DNA of 64,000 nt. Source: Flavobacteriaceae bacterium (GTDB taxonomy: Bacteria > Bacteroidota > Bacteroidia > Flavobacteriales > Flavobacteriaceae). This document shows, piece by piece, positions 35,885-44,854 of this stretch; within the stretch, counting starts at the first letter, position 1; the number at the start of each line of letters is the position of its first letter. A program made the position numbers and the translations under genes. Where the stretch lies: positions 20,269 to 84,268 of the forward strand of contig JAHEHF010000004.1 in NCBI GenBank assembly GCA_024644745.1, read 5' to 3'. A model generated the notes under the pieces. It had not been told where the DNA came from. It worked only from the letters and a program-made list of their open reading frames with translations, and ran no database searches.

Positions 35885-37801
35885 ATGATGAAATCAACTA
35901 TTTTTGTAATTGTCCTTATATTTTTATGCACATCCGGATTTTATGCCCAACAAGTAGGAGAAATGACCATGAATCCTAAAGAAGGTGAAAACATTCATAA
36001 AAAAAGAGGATATTCTCCCTATGCAGGTCGGTATTTTCCGACGCAGGTCTATTGGGGAGACACACATTTACACACAAGCAACTCATTGGATGCCAGGGCT
36101 TTTGGAACCACTTTAGGGCCTGAAGAAGCATACAGGTTAGCAAGAGGTGAGGAAATTACAGCGACTCATGGTGAGAAGGTGAAATTATCAAGACCACTTG
36201 ACTGGTTGGTGGTAGCTGACCATTCTGATGGAATGGGGGCCATGAATGAGATCATCAAAGGCTCGCCGAATTTGATGCGAGACCCGACAGTTAAAGACTG
36301 GCACAACAGGGTCAATGAAGGTGGTAAGACAGCCTTGATGGCAACCATGGATATCATCAACAGTTTTGCTTTAGGAAAAATCCCGGAAATCCTTTTGGAT
36401 GATGAATTTAGTCAGTCCATTTGGGACAGGTACATCGAAACAGCCGAAAAATACAATGACCCGGGGACCTTTACAACCATTATTGGTTATGAATGGACAT
36501 CAACTGAAAACGGAAACAACCTGCACAGGAACGTGTTGTATCGAGATAATGGAAATCTTGCAAGACAAATGCTTCCCTATACCACGAGCGAGAGTTTTAA
36601 TCCGGAAGACCTTTGGAAATGGATGGAACAATACGAAGCAAAAACGAATGGGAACGTCCTCGCCCTGGCGCATAACGGCAACCTGAGCAATGGTATCATG
36701 TTTCCGGTTGAGGTAAATCCTGCCAATGGGAAACCCCTTGATGGCAATTATGCCAAGGATAGGATCAAGTGGGAGCCTTTATATGAAATCACACAGATCA
36801 AAGGTGATGGTGAGACCCATCCTTTTCTTTCTCCTAATGATGAATTTGCAGATTATGAAAATTGGGAAAAAGGAAATTTAAACCTTAGCGTACCAAAATC
36901 GAAGGACATGCTGCAATATGAGTATGCAAGAGAGGCACTGAAGAATGGATTAAAAATAGAAGCCAAACTCGGAACGAACCCATATAAGTTTGGGGTGGTC
37001 GGATCCACTGATTCACATACCAGTCTGGCCACAGCCGAAGAGGACAATTTTTTTGGCAAGCACTCAGGCAATGAACCAAGCGCCCACAGAGCAACCGGTA
37101 TAGTTGGTGAATTTGAAGGAAATAAAATTTTTGATTGGGAATTGGTGGCTTCTGGATACGCGGGGGTATGGGCAACTGAAAATACACGGGAAGCCTTATT
37201 TGATGCCATGGCCCGAAAAGAAGTTTATGCGACGACCGGTCCAAGGATATTGGTTCGCTTTTTTGGCGGATGGGATTTTAGCGCTGAAGACGCGCGCAAC
37301 AGGCTTCCTGCCGAAGTTGGTTACACCAAAGGAGTCCCTATGGGAGGGGATCTGCGCAAAGCGCCCTCCGGAAAATCACCCACATTTTTAGTCGGTGCCT
37401 TAAAGGATCCGTATGGAGGCAACCTTGACAGGATCCAAATTGTGAAAGGATGGCTTGACAAATCAGGAAAAACACAAGAAAAAGTATACAATGTGGTCTG
37501 GAGCGATATGGACCAGCGAAAAGCCGATAAAAATGGGAAAATCCCTGACGTGGGTAACTCTGTTGATGTAAAAAACGCCACCTGGTCAAACACCATTGGC
37601 AGGGCCGAATTGATCTCTGTATGGAAAGATCCGGACTTTGACCCAAAATTAAGAGCTTTCTATTATGCCAGGGTTATTGAGATCCCAACACCAAGATGGA
37701 CTGCGTATGACGCCAAGAGATTTGGAGTGGAAATGCCTAAGGAATCGCCTATGACGACTACTGAAAGAGCTTATACTTCTCCTATTTGGTACACACCTTG
37801 A
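35885..37801 (+). CDS. DUF3604 exported protein, putative metallohydrolase (copy 2)
   Basis: 638-residue paralogue of the preceding gene, clearly similar along its whole length (GDTHLHTSNSLDARAFG, ADHSDGMG, IGYEWTSTENGNNLHR, AHNGNLSNG, STDSHTSLAT). The signal peptide (VIVLIFLCTSGFYAQ) looks like a type I signal, without a lipobox Cys at the cleavage site, so this copy should be soluble in the periplasm or secreted. Candidate ligands are H61, H63, D112 and H113, with later E, H, D and H as in copy 1. The C-terminal half carries GVPMGGDL and IPTPRWTAYD, shared by all three copies. It ends at a terminator. Confidence 0.88.
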   Translation: MMKSTIFVIVLIFLCTSGFYAQQVGEMTMNPKEGENIHKKRGYSPYAGRYFPTQVYWGDTHLHTSNSLDARAFGTTLGPEEAYRLARGEEITATHGEKVKLSRPLDWLVVADHSDGMGAMNEIIKGSPNLMRDPTVKDWHNRVNEGGKTALMATMDIINSFALGKIPEILLDDEFSQSIWDRYIETAEKYNDPGTFTTIIGYEWTSTENGNNLHRNVLYRDNGNLARQMLPYTTSESFNPEDLWKWMEQYEAKTNGNVLALAHNGNLSNGIMFPVEVNPANGKPLDGNYAKDRIKWEPLYEITQIKGDGETHPFLSPNDEFADYENWEKGNLNLSVPKSKDMLQYEYAREALKNGLKIEAKLGTNPYKFGVVGSTDSHTSLATAEEDNFFGKHSGNEPSAHRATGIVGEFEGNKIFDWELVASGYAGVWATENTREALFDAMARKEVYATTGPRILVRFFGGWDFSAEDARNRLPAEVGYTKGVPMGGDLRKAPSGKSPTFLVGALKDPYGGNLDRIQIVKGWLDKSGKTQEKVYNVVWSDMDQRKADKNGKIPDVGNSVDVKNATWSNTIGRAELISVWKDPDFDPKLRAFYYARVIEIPTPRWTAYDAKRFGVEMPKESPMTTTERAYTSPIWYTP

Positions 37802-37820
37802 TCATTATGTTCAGCTTAAA

Positions 37821-37855
37821 AAAGATCCTGCTGTAAAACCAGGGTCTTTTTTTTT
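37821..37855 (+). terminator. Terminator after the DUF3604 tandem
   Basis: AAAGATCCTG / CAGGGTCTTT stem (one T-G wobble) with a 9-base loop and a run of nine T. It closes the two-gene unit before the regulator gene. Confidence 0.85.
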
Positions 37856-37887
37856 ATTTTTACCCTACATAATTATTACAAAGAACA

Positions 37888-38472
37888 ATGGGTTTATTGG
37901 AACTTAAGAAGGCTTTAAAGGATTTCTTTCCCTTTCTTTCATTGGAAGAAATTGACCTCTTATTGTCTATATGTGAATATAAAAGCTATCCCAGTAAAGC
38001 CATAATCCTGAAAAGTGGCAAATTTTCTAAAATGGCATTTCTTATTTTAGAGGGCAGCGTAAGAGGCTATATACTTAATGAATCTGGAATTGAAAAAAAC
38101 ATTTTGCTCAGATCAAAGGGTATTTTTGTAGCTGATGCAGATGCAATTTTTGGGCATCAGCCGCAGAAATTGACTATTGAATCCCTAGATCAAACTCGGA
38201 TATTAATGTTTTCTGTATCAGATTTTGAAGAATTGGCCAACAAAATTAAGGGCATACAACATCTTTATTTAGAAAGCCTTAAGGAAGCAGTTTTAAGATT
38301 AACCTATAGGGTAAACAGTTTAATCACCATGACTGCCGAGGAAAGGTATCTGGATCTGATGACTAAAAACCCTCAATTTCTAAAAGATGCCTATGACAAG
38401 TACATAGCTAACTATCTCGGCATCACACCTGTATCGTTTTCCAGAATCAAGAAAAATTTAAATCGTTCTTGA
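37888..38472 (+). CDS. Crp/Fnr-family transcriptional regulator
   Basis: 194 residues. The N-terminal cyclic-nucleotide-binding fold is visible (YPSKAIILKSGKFSKMAFLILEGSVRGY), followed by a dimer helix (LEELANKIKGIQHLYLESLKEAV) and a short C-terminal helix-turn-helix (YIANYLGITPVSFSRIKKNL). No FNR-type cysteines are seen, so oxygen sensing by an iron-sulfur cluster is unlikely. It lies between the DUF3604 tandem (behind a terminator) and the DUF2092/DUF6515/DUF3604 genes, and is the only regulator in the cluster. Control of its neighbours is inferred from position. Confidence 0.85.
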   Translation: MGLLELKKALKDFFPFLSLEEIDLLLSICEYKSYPSKAIILKSGKFSKMAFLILEGSVRGYILNESGIEKNILLRSKGIFVADADAIFGHQPQKLTIESLDQTRILMFSVSDFEELANKIKGIQHLYLESLKEAVLRLTYRVNSLITMTAEERYLDLMTKNPQFLKDAYDKYIANYLGITPVSFSRIKKNLNRS

Positions 38473-38918
38473 ATTATCAAATGTTAATTCGAGTTATCTT
38501 TAAATGAAATACATTTGATATCTAAATCCAATGTGATTTATTTAATAATAACATTCTTTTATTGCATTATATAGAATTACCGTTTCCCCCTGGCATTGAT
38601 TATGGTCATTTTAGCTATATATTTTTTGGTGATGCAAAATATTCACTTACAAAATCGCTTCAATGACCAATGATCAATCCAAAATTAAAAACTTCTTGCT
38701 GAAAAACTTTTATATTTCCTAAATAAAATTTGCCGAAAAACGTGATGGTTGATTCTCTGAGATAATTTTAACAAGTGATGATAATTTACCAAGAGGATGA
38801 AGAATAAACCCTAGGTCAAAATAGTATTTCTAATTTTAAAAGATTTGCACTAACTTTATACAAATATGTTATCAACCCCTTTCACAAACCTAATAAACAC
38901 TTACTAAACTTTTTATAA
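38473..38918. other. 446-base AT-rich intergenic region after the regulator gene
   Basis: The longest gene-free stretch in the window. I find no convincing ORF, tRNA or terminator. TGGTCATT (near 38609) and AATGACCA (near 38664) form a widely spaced inverted repeat that might bind a dimeric regulator. The promoter for the DUF2092 gene should be here, but no exact TAnnTTTG with a spaced TTG is visible. Confidence 0.4.
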
Positions 38919-39650
38919 ATGAAAAACTTCTATCTATTATTTGCCTTATTCTCATTATTTATGCTGAATGCACAAGAATCCACATCAGAGAATTATGACC
39001 CGATAGCCATAGGTATTTTGGATCATATGGCGGATGTGATCGGCGATTTGGAATCTTGTTCATTTACCTTATCTACCTCTGCTGATTTTACAGATCCTGA
39101 TCATGGCTATATTAAACATTATACCAATGACGACATTTTTTTTGATGGTTCAAATAAATTGATGATCCAGGTAGAAGGAACAAAAGGAAAAAAAGGATTT
39201 TGGTATAATGGAAATGAATTGGATTACTATTCTTATGATGAAAATAATTATGTTACCATTCCGGCACCAAACAATACTATTGCCATGATTGACAGCATTC
39301 ACCAGACTTACGGTATTCGTTTTCCAGCTGCTGATTTTTTCTACCCTTCCTTAACCGATGATATCATAGACGGTTTTGATTCTGTAAGATTCCTTGGAAA
39401 AAACACCATAGACAATGTTGAATGTCTTTTTATTAAAGCATCCAATGAAGAAATGGATGTTTTACTGTGGATTGCCAATGACGCTTATAAATTACCCAAA
39501 AGACAGCTTATCCTTTACAAAAACCAGAATAACGAACAATACGAAGCTACTTTTAACAACTGGGTTTTGAATCCAAATTTGCCAGAAGCCATTTTTAATT
39601 TTATCCCACCAGCCAGCGCATCACAAATTGAAATATTAGCTAAAAAATAA
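38919..39650 (+). CDS. DUF2092 exported protein
   Basis: 243 residues with a signal peptide (FYLLFALFSLFMLNAQ). The body (AIGILDHMADVIGDLESCSFTL, KLMIQVEGTKGKKGFWYNGNELDYYS, TIDNVECLFIKASNEEMDVLLWI) matches DUF2092, a periplasmic family whose fold resembles LolA/RseB lipoprotein-binding half-barrels. No enzyme motif is seen. The DUF6515 gene follows after 22 bases. The pairing suggests an envelope function linked to the DUF3604 copy next in the operon. Confidence 0.8.
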   Translation: MKNFYLLFALFSLFMLNAQESTSENYDPIAIGILDHMADVIGDLESCSFTLSTSADFTDPDHGYIKHYTNDDIFFDGSNKLMIQVEGTKGKKGFWYNGNELDYYSYDENNYVTIPAPNNTIAMIDSIHQTYGIRFPAADFFYPSLTDDIIDGFDSVRFLGKNTIDNVECLFIKASNEEMDVLLWIANDAYKLPKRQLILYKNQNNEQYEATFNNWVLNPNLPEAIFNFIPPASASQIEILAKK

Positions 39651-39672
39651 ACACTATAACAAACCCATACAT

Positions 39673-40698
39673 ATGAAAACTTCTTATTTTTCAGGTCAAA
39701 TTAAAACCATATTCTTTTTAGTATTTATTATTTTTTGTCTTCCCTTATCGATTGAAGCACAGAGGATGGGCCATAAAGCTTCACGTGGTGGCGGCGGACG
39801 CTCAATGCAACAATCACGGCCCAGCACAAGTCGTGCTTCAAATGCCAGAACCAGCAGACCTGCTGCAAGCAGTAACAGGAAAGCAACAACGAATAGAAAC
39901 ACAGCAGCACAGAGTAGACCCAGTACCCCGAAAAAATCTATCAATGGTGGGCATAATAAATCAACAGATAGAAAGGTGACATCAAATAGACCCAGTAAAA
40001 GCGTGTCTACTAACAGAGGTTCAAACACAAATAAAGTAACCAATAAAAAAACGACCAACAGAGGTGGCAATAAGGTGGGTAACAAAACCCAAATTGGTAA
40101 TAATAACGTCAATATTAATGTGAATAATAGTCGCAATACAAGAGTAAATGCAAGTTCAAGACATTACAGCCGGCCTCCCTATCACTATGGTGGTTTTGGT
40201 TACTATTGCCATCGCCCCTATTTTTACCATCCATACAGGCCTTTTTACTGGGGTCCCTATTACCATCCATGGGGCTATTTTGTAGCATCCCTGGCAACAA
40301 CAGCAATCATTGTTAGTATTGCCAATGATAATGATAGTAGCAAGAATGAAGAATACCATTATGAAAATGGTACTTATTATCAAAAAACGGAAGATGGTTT
40401 CGTTGCGGTCCAGGCCCCTGTAGGGGCCCAGGTTCCGGAAATTCCCAAAGAAGCGGAAAAGGTCCAGGTGGATAACAGCAGCAATTATTATTATGGAGGT
40501 GCTTTTTACGAACAGAATGCCGAAGGTTATATTGTAGTGCCCGCTACTGCCGGAACAATTGTTCCTAACCTTCCTGAAGGAGGTGAAGAAGTAAAAATTG
40601 GGGAACAAACCTATGTGCAATTTGGTGAAACTTATTACCAACCTATTCAAGTAGATGGTAAGAACATGTATGAAATAGTTGAAGTCAGAGAAGAGTAA
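39673..40698 (+). CDS. DUF6515 family protein with Ser/Arg/Asn-rich N-terminus
   Basis: 341 residues. A signal peptide (IFFLVFIIFCLPLSIEAQ) is followed by about 130 residues of low-complexity Ser/Arg/Asn/Thr sequence. A Tyr/His/Pro/Trp-rich stretch (RPYFYHPYRPFYWGPYYHP) and a hydrophobic segment (GYFVASLATTAIIVSIAN) come next. The C-terminus contains two related repeats (YYYGGAFYEQNAEGYIVVPA and YENGTYYQKTEDGFVAV), the DUF6515 unit. The basic N-terminal region could bind nucleic acid, LPS or polysaccharide; function is unknown. It is co-oriented with DUF2092 and DUF3604 copy 3 at short spacing. Confidence 0.78.
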   Translation: MKTSYFSGQIKTIFFLVFIIFCLPLSIEAQRMGHKASRGGGGRSMQQSRPSTSRASNARTSRPAASSNRKATTNRNTAAQSRPSTPKKSINGGHNKSTDRKVTSNRPSKSVSTNRGSNTNKVTNKKTTNRGGNKVGNKTQIGNNNVNINVNNSRNTRVNASSRHYSRPPYHYGGFGYYCHRPYFYHPYRPFYWGPYYHPWGYFVASLATTAIIVSIANDNDSSKNEEYHYENGTYYQKTEDGFVAVQAPVGAQVPEIPKEAEKVQVDNSSNYYYGGAFYEQNAEGYIVVPATAGTIVPNLPEGGEEVKIGEQTYVQFGETYYQPIQVDGKNMYEIVEVREE

Positions 40699-40726
40699 TT
40701 GTTATCATAATCCTCCTTAAAAAAAT

Positions 40727-42580
40727 ATGAAATATTTTCCCCATATTTTCATGTTGATTTTATTGCAATTTAGTTGTAAACAATCGACTTTGCAAAAGGA
40801 AGAAGCCTCAAAACAAGTTTCATACGCTTCTGAGGAGCAAATTATGATCGAGTCAGATCCTCAAAAGCAAGCTTATTTTGGTGAAACGCATGTGCACACC
40901 AGCTCTTCCATGGATGCATTTATTGGAGGCAACCGGCTGACACCAGAAGACGCCTATCGTTTTGCTCGAGGTGAAGAAGTATTGGTCAATGGAAGTATGC
41001 ATCGCCTGAAACGTCCTTTAGATTTTTGTGCAATTTCAGACCATGCGGAATATCTTGGGGAAACCTTTACCCTTATGAACCAGGGCTCCCCTGGTTACGA
41101 TGATCCGGTAGCAAGGCAAATGCGGGAAGCTGATAATTATGAGGATGCGATGGCATTGTTTGTAAAATACGTGATCACCCCGGCCCGAACAGGAGGGTCT
41201 TCACACCCTGATTTTTATCAGGGAAAAGCTTCGACGATGTCAGGCTGGCGCAAAAATATAAATGCCACAGAAAAATATTATGAACCGGGTAAATTTACAA
41301 CCTTTCATGCCTTTGAATGGACTTCGGCCCCTAATGCAGGTAATTTACATCGCAATGTGATTTTTAGGGATACCATCCTGCCAGAAATTCCCTTTAGCGC
41401 CAATGAAAGCAGGGATCCTCAAAAACTCTGGGCCTGGATGCAGCAGCAAATAGATCTTGGGTCAACCCTTTTGGCCATCCCACATAATTCAAACGGAAGC
41501 AAAGGCATGATGTTTCCTGAAGTCGATATAGAGGGCAAACCAATAACACAAGCCTATGCAACCATGCGTCAGAATATGGAACCTGTAATTGAAATGATGC
41601 AGATCAAAGGCAATTCTGAAGTACATCCTGACTTCTGGCCCAATGATGAATTTGCAGACTTTGAATTGGCCTACTCTATTCAAGATTACAGCGGGCGAAA
41701 ATTTGAAAAAAGAAACTATATCCGTTACGGTTTGGAGCGAGGTCTTAAATACGAGGAAGATCTGGGGGTCAACCCGTTCAAATATGGATTTGTTGGAGGC
41801 ACTGACAATCACAACGGAACACCGGGTAATGTGGAAGAAGATAATTATGGGGTTGGTAGCCATGGTTATGCTGATCAAACTGCTTTAAACAGGACAAATC
41901 AAGTAATTGACGGCTGGGCCACAGCTTATGATATTAATCCGGGTTCCCTGACAGGCGTTTGGGCGCAAAGCAATACACGAGAAGCAATTTGGGACGCAAT
42001 AAAAAAGAGAGAAACTTTTGCCACGAGTGGCCCAAGAATAAAGGTTCGATTGTTCGGTGGATATGGCTATGGGAACAATTACAAAGACCACTCTTTTATC
42101 GAAGATGGATATGCCAAAGGTGTACCTATGGGAGGCGATTTGAAGAAGGTCAATGGTAAAACCCCACAATTCATCGTATGGGCGATAAAAGACCCTATTG
42201 GACCGGGACTTGACCGGATTCAAATCATCAAAGGATGGATGGAAAAAGGAAAAATGAAAGAAAAAATCTACAATGTTGCTGTATCAGACAAAAGACAAAT
42301 CAAGGACGATGGCTCTGTGGATCCATTAGACGCAGCTATAGATTTAAAAACAGGTGATTTTAACAAGGCCAAAGGAAGCAACGAATTACAGACGGTTTGG
42401 ACAGATCCCGACTTTGAGGCCTCACAAAAAGCATTTTATTATGCCAGGGTCTTACAGATACCTACAGCACGATGGAACTTATATGATGAGATAAGATCGG
42501 GTGTGAAATTCCCTGAATCATCAGCTAAAACGATTATTGAAAGAGCCTGGACAAGCCCTATCTGGTATCAGGCAAATTAA
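40727..42580 (+). CDS. DUF3604 lipoprotein, putative metallohydrolase (copy 3, divergent)
   Basis: 617 residues. MKYFPHIFMLILLQFSC ends in a probable lipid-anchor Cys at residue 17. The ligand series is kept but varies from copies 1 and 2: GETHVHT (H55, H57), ISDHAEYLG (D105, H106), HAFEWTSAPNAGNLHR, IPHNSNGSKG and GGTDNHNGTP (DxH with Asn between). The last third again has GVPMGGDL and PTARWNLYDE. It appears to be a different subclass of DUF3604, so its substrate may differ. It lies 28 bases after the DUF6515 gene and 107 bases before DUF748. Confidence 0.87.
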   Translation: MKYFPHIFMLILLQFSCKQSTLQKEEASKQVSYASEEQIMIESDPQKQAYFGETHVHTSSSMDAFIGGNRLTPEDAYRFARGEEVLVNGSMHRLKRPLDFCAISDHAEYLGETFTLMNQGSPGYDDPVARQMREADNYEDAMALFVKYVITPARTGGSSHPDFYQGKASTMSGWRKNINATEKYYEPGKFTTFHAFEWTSAPNAGNLHRNVIFRDTILPEIPFSANESRDPQKLWAWMQQQIDLGSTLLAIPHNSNGSKGMMFPEVDIEGKPITQAYATMRQNMEPVIEMMQIKGNSEVHPDFWPNDEFADFELAYSIQDYSGRKFEKRNYIRYGLERGLKYEEDLGVNPFKYGFVGGTDNHNGTPGNVEEDNYGVGSHGYADQTALNRTNQVIDGWATAYDINPGSLTGVWAQSNTREAIWDAIKKRETFATSGPRIKVRLFGGYGYGNNYKDHSFIEDGYAKGVPMGGDLKKVNGKTPQFIVWAIKDPIGPGLDRIQIIKGWMEKGKMKEKIYNVAVSDKRQIKDDGSVDPLDAAIDLKTGDFNKAKGSNELQTVWTDPDFEASQKAFYYARVLQIPTARWNLYDEIRSGVKFPESSAKTIIERAWTSPIWYQAN

Positions 42581-42687
42581 AACTGGATTTTACTATGAAC
42601 AATTTTATTCAATGAATGCACCAATAAAGTTTGAGGGATTTTATTTTCAGATTGAAGGTCTGATGCAAACTTGAATAATCAAGTACT

Positions 42688-44799
42688 ATGTTAGATATGA
42701 GCACAAAGAAAACCTTAAAATGGACTTTGATCATTATTGTTGGAGTTTTTATCGCCAGTTGGATCATTGTTCCTGTTATTGTCAAAAACTATGCGATCAA
42801 AAACAGTAAGGAGCTGTTGGGTCGCCAGATCGACATCAATCGGCTTAGATTTAATTTCTTCACGGGTAATATCCATATGAACGATTTTAAGATGTTTGAA
42901 CAAGACGAGAAAACGGTATTTGTTTCCTTCGACACCCTCAATGTGAACATTGAACCATATCAATTCATTTTTAACAAGAAAGTGGTTGAACAATTCTACC
43001 TTCAAGGCTTATATGTGAACATCATTCAACAGGATTCAACTTTTAATTTTGACGATCTGATCGCTTTTCACAGTGCTGAAGAGGAATCGGAGGAGCCTGA
43101 AGATGAAACGTCTTTTAAATATATCCTTTCCAACCTCGAACTCAAGGATGCTCAATTTGTTTATGAAGACAGGAACATTGATCATACAACAGACATAGAT
43201 GATTTTTCATTTTTCATCCCACAGATCAGCTGGGACCAGGAGGAGAAAAGCAACGCAGACATCAGGTTCAATTTCAAACAGGAGGGCTATTTGGAATCCA
43301 GCTTCAACATCAATCCTGTTGACGGTCAATACGATGCCAGGATCAAAATTTACCGCCTTTATCTCAATCCATTTTTAAAGCGGTTTCAAGAGTATGCAGA
43401 GGTTACCGAAGTTGAAGGATATTTAAATACGGACCTGGAAATCGTTGGCAATGTGAATGAAGCGGAAAAATCGGTCGTTTCGGGCAGAACAATTCTCAAC
43501 GATTTTTCAATGAAAGATACAGATTCCAAAGCGTTTTTATCTGCCGATAAAATCGTATGCACCCTCAAGGAGATAGATTATTATAATGATTCCTACCACA
43601 TTGATACCCTGGCCTTAATGAATCCTTATCTATTTTTTGAGCTGGATTCGATCAGCAATAATGTCTTTCGCATCTTCAAAATGGATTCTGATACGGCTGC
43701 AACGGATGTTTCAGAGCCGGAAACAACAGAGGTGGATAACGAAGTTACTTCTCAAGACAACTTGTTTTACGCGATCAATCACCTGAATTTGCAGGACGGA
43801 ATCCTTGACTACACCGACAACCTTACGGGTCAACCTTTCAATTATCATTTGAGCGAGATACAGGTTGATACCGACAGTATCTTCAGTGATTCAGAATGGG
43901 TCGAGGTCAATGCAAAGATGTTGCTGAATGAAAGGGGGACTTTGGTAGCCCAGGTGGGCTTCGATCCGGTAGATTACCTCGATGGCCGACTGGATATTTC
44001 TGTTGAGAAATTCCTTTTACCTGATCTTAATATTTACACGAACCACTATACCGGGCATTCCTTGCTCGACGGAGACATGTATTATTATTCCAAATCCAAA
44101 TTGGTGAACGGAATGATTGAAAGTGAAAACGAACTGATTGTCAAAAAACCAACAATCCGTGATGGCGAGGGAGGTCTTTACAGGTTACCCTTGAAATTTG
44201 CCTTATGGCTTCTCTCGGATTCGAATGGAGACGTATCTCTAAACGTTCCTGTCAGAGGCGATCTTAATGATCCGGAAATAGATGTCTGGAAACTGGTATG
44301 GACCACCTTGAAGAAGAAGATCACCGATACTGCTGACAATCCTGTCAATTCGCTCGCGCCGCTTGTCGACGCAGATCCCAAGGAACTTCAATCGATTGAA
44401 TTTAACTACGCTGATTCCCTGCTGACGGATCAGCATCTGAAGCAATTGAACTGGCTCCTGGAACTTGAACAAAAAAAGGAAGGCCTGTCAATTGATTTGA
44501 ATTATTTTGTTGATGAAGCGATTCAAAAAGATACAATTGCCATGATGCAGGCTTCTTCGGAGGGAAGGAAAATTGCAGATTCAACCTCGACAACTTCCGG
44601 AAATCAGGAGATTGACAAGAGTTCAATGGCTTATTCAGATACCAGGATCAGAAAAGTCAGAAATTATCTAAGTTCAAAATTTCCTGAAACTGCAATAAGC
44701 ACATCCGACAGGGATACATTATCACCCGAAAATACAGGAATCAGGCCAACCTTCAAGATTAAATTTTCACTGCAATCAGAGATGGACAGCATAAAATGA
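42688..44799 (+). CDS. DUF748 (AsmA-like) envelope protein
   Basis: 703 residues. A single N-terminal membrane segment (WTLIIIVGVFIASWIIVPVIV) is followed by an AsmA/DUF748 repeating beta structure. LGRQIDINRLRFNFFTGNIHMNDFKMFEQD opens it and VKKPTIRDGEGGLYRLPLKFALWLLSDSNGDVSLNVPVRGDLNDPEIDVW is the conserved DUF748 block (about residues 490-540). AsmA-like proteins bridge the periplasm and are linked to phospholipid transport. The start could be residue 1 or the Met at residue 4. It sits between DUF3604 copy 3 and the parvulin gene, in the same direction. Confidence 0.85.
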   Translation: MLDMSTKKTLKWTLIIIVGVFIASWIIVPVIVKNYAIKNSKELLGRQIDINRLRFNFFTGNIHMNDFKMFEQDEKTVFVSFDTLNVNIEPYQFIFNKKVVEQFYLQGLYVNIIQQDSTFNFDDLIAFHSAEEESEEPEDETSFKYILSNLELKDAQFVYEDRNIDHTTDIDDFSFFIPQISWDQEEKSNADIRFNFKQEGYLESSFNINPVDGQYDARIKIYRLYLNPFLKRFQEYAEVTEVEGYLNTDLEIVGNVNEAEKSVVSGRTILNDFSMKDTDSKAFLSADKIVCTLKEIDYYNDSYHIDTLALMNPYLFFELDSISNNVFRIFKMDSDTAATDVSEPETTEVDNEVTSQDNLFYAINHLNLQDGILDYTDNLTGQPFNYHLSEIQVDTDSIFSDSEWVEVNAKMLLNERGTLVAQVGFDPVDYLDGRLDISVEKFLLPDLNIYTNHYTGHSLLDGDMYYYSKSKLVNGMIESENELIVKKPTIRDGEGGLYRLPLKFALWLLSDSNGDVSLNVPVRGDLNDPEIDVWKLVWTTLKKKITDTADNPVNSLAPLVDADPKELQSIEFNYADSLLTDQHLKQLNWLLELEQKKEGLSIDLNYFVDEAIQKDTIAMMQASSEGRKIADSTSTTSGNQEIDKSSMAYSDTRIRKVRNYLSSKFPETAISTSDRDTLSPENTGIRPTFKIKFSLQSEMDSIK

Positions 44800-44854
44800 C
44801 ATAATTTTTTTATATTGGCGAAAATTGTTTATCCTTTAAAATCAAATTGAAATT

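Noticed and set aside
33992-37801. Possible assembly duplication of DUF3604
   Set aside because: The two copies differ at many codons and residues, have different signal peptides and different lengths, so they are true paralogues.
38473-38918. Small ORFs in the long intergenic region
   Set aside because: All are under 30 codons, with no promoter, signal peptide or compositional sign of coding.
40115-40650. Antisense ORFs over the DUF6515 gene
   Set aside because: They arise from the low-complexity composition of the plus-strand gene, which has a signal peptide and family repeats.
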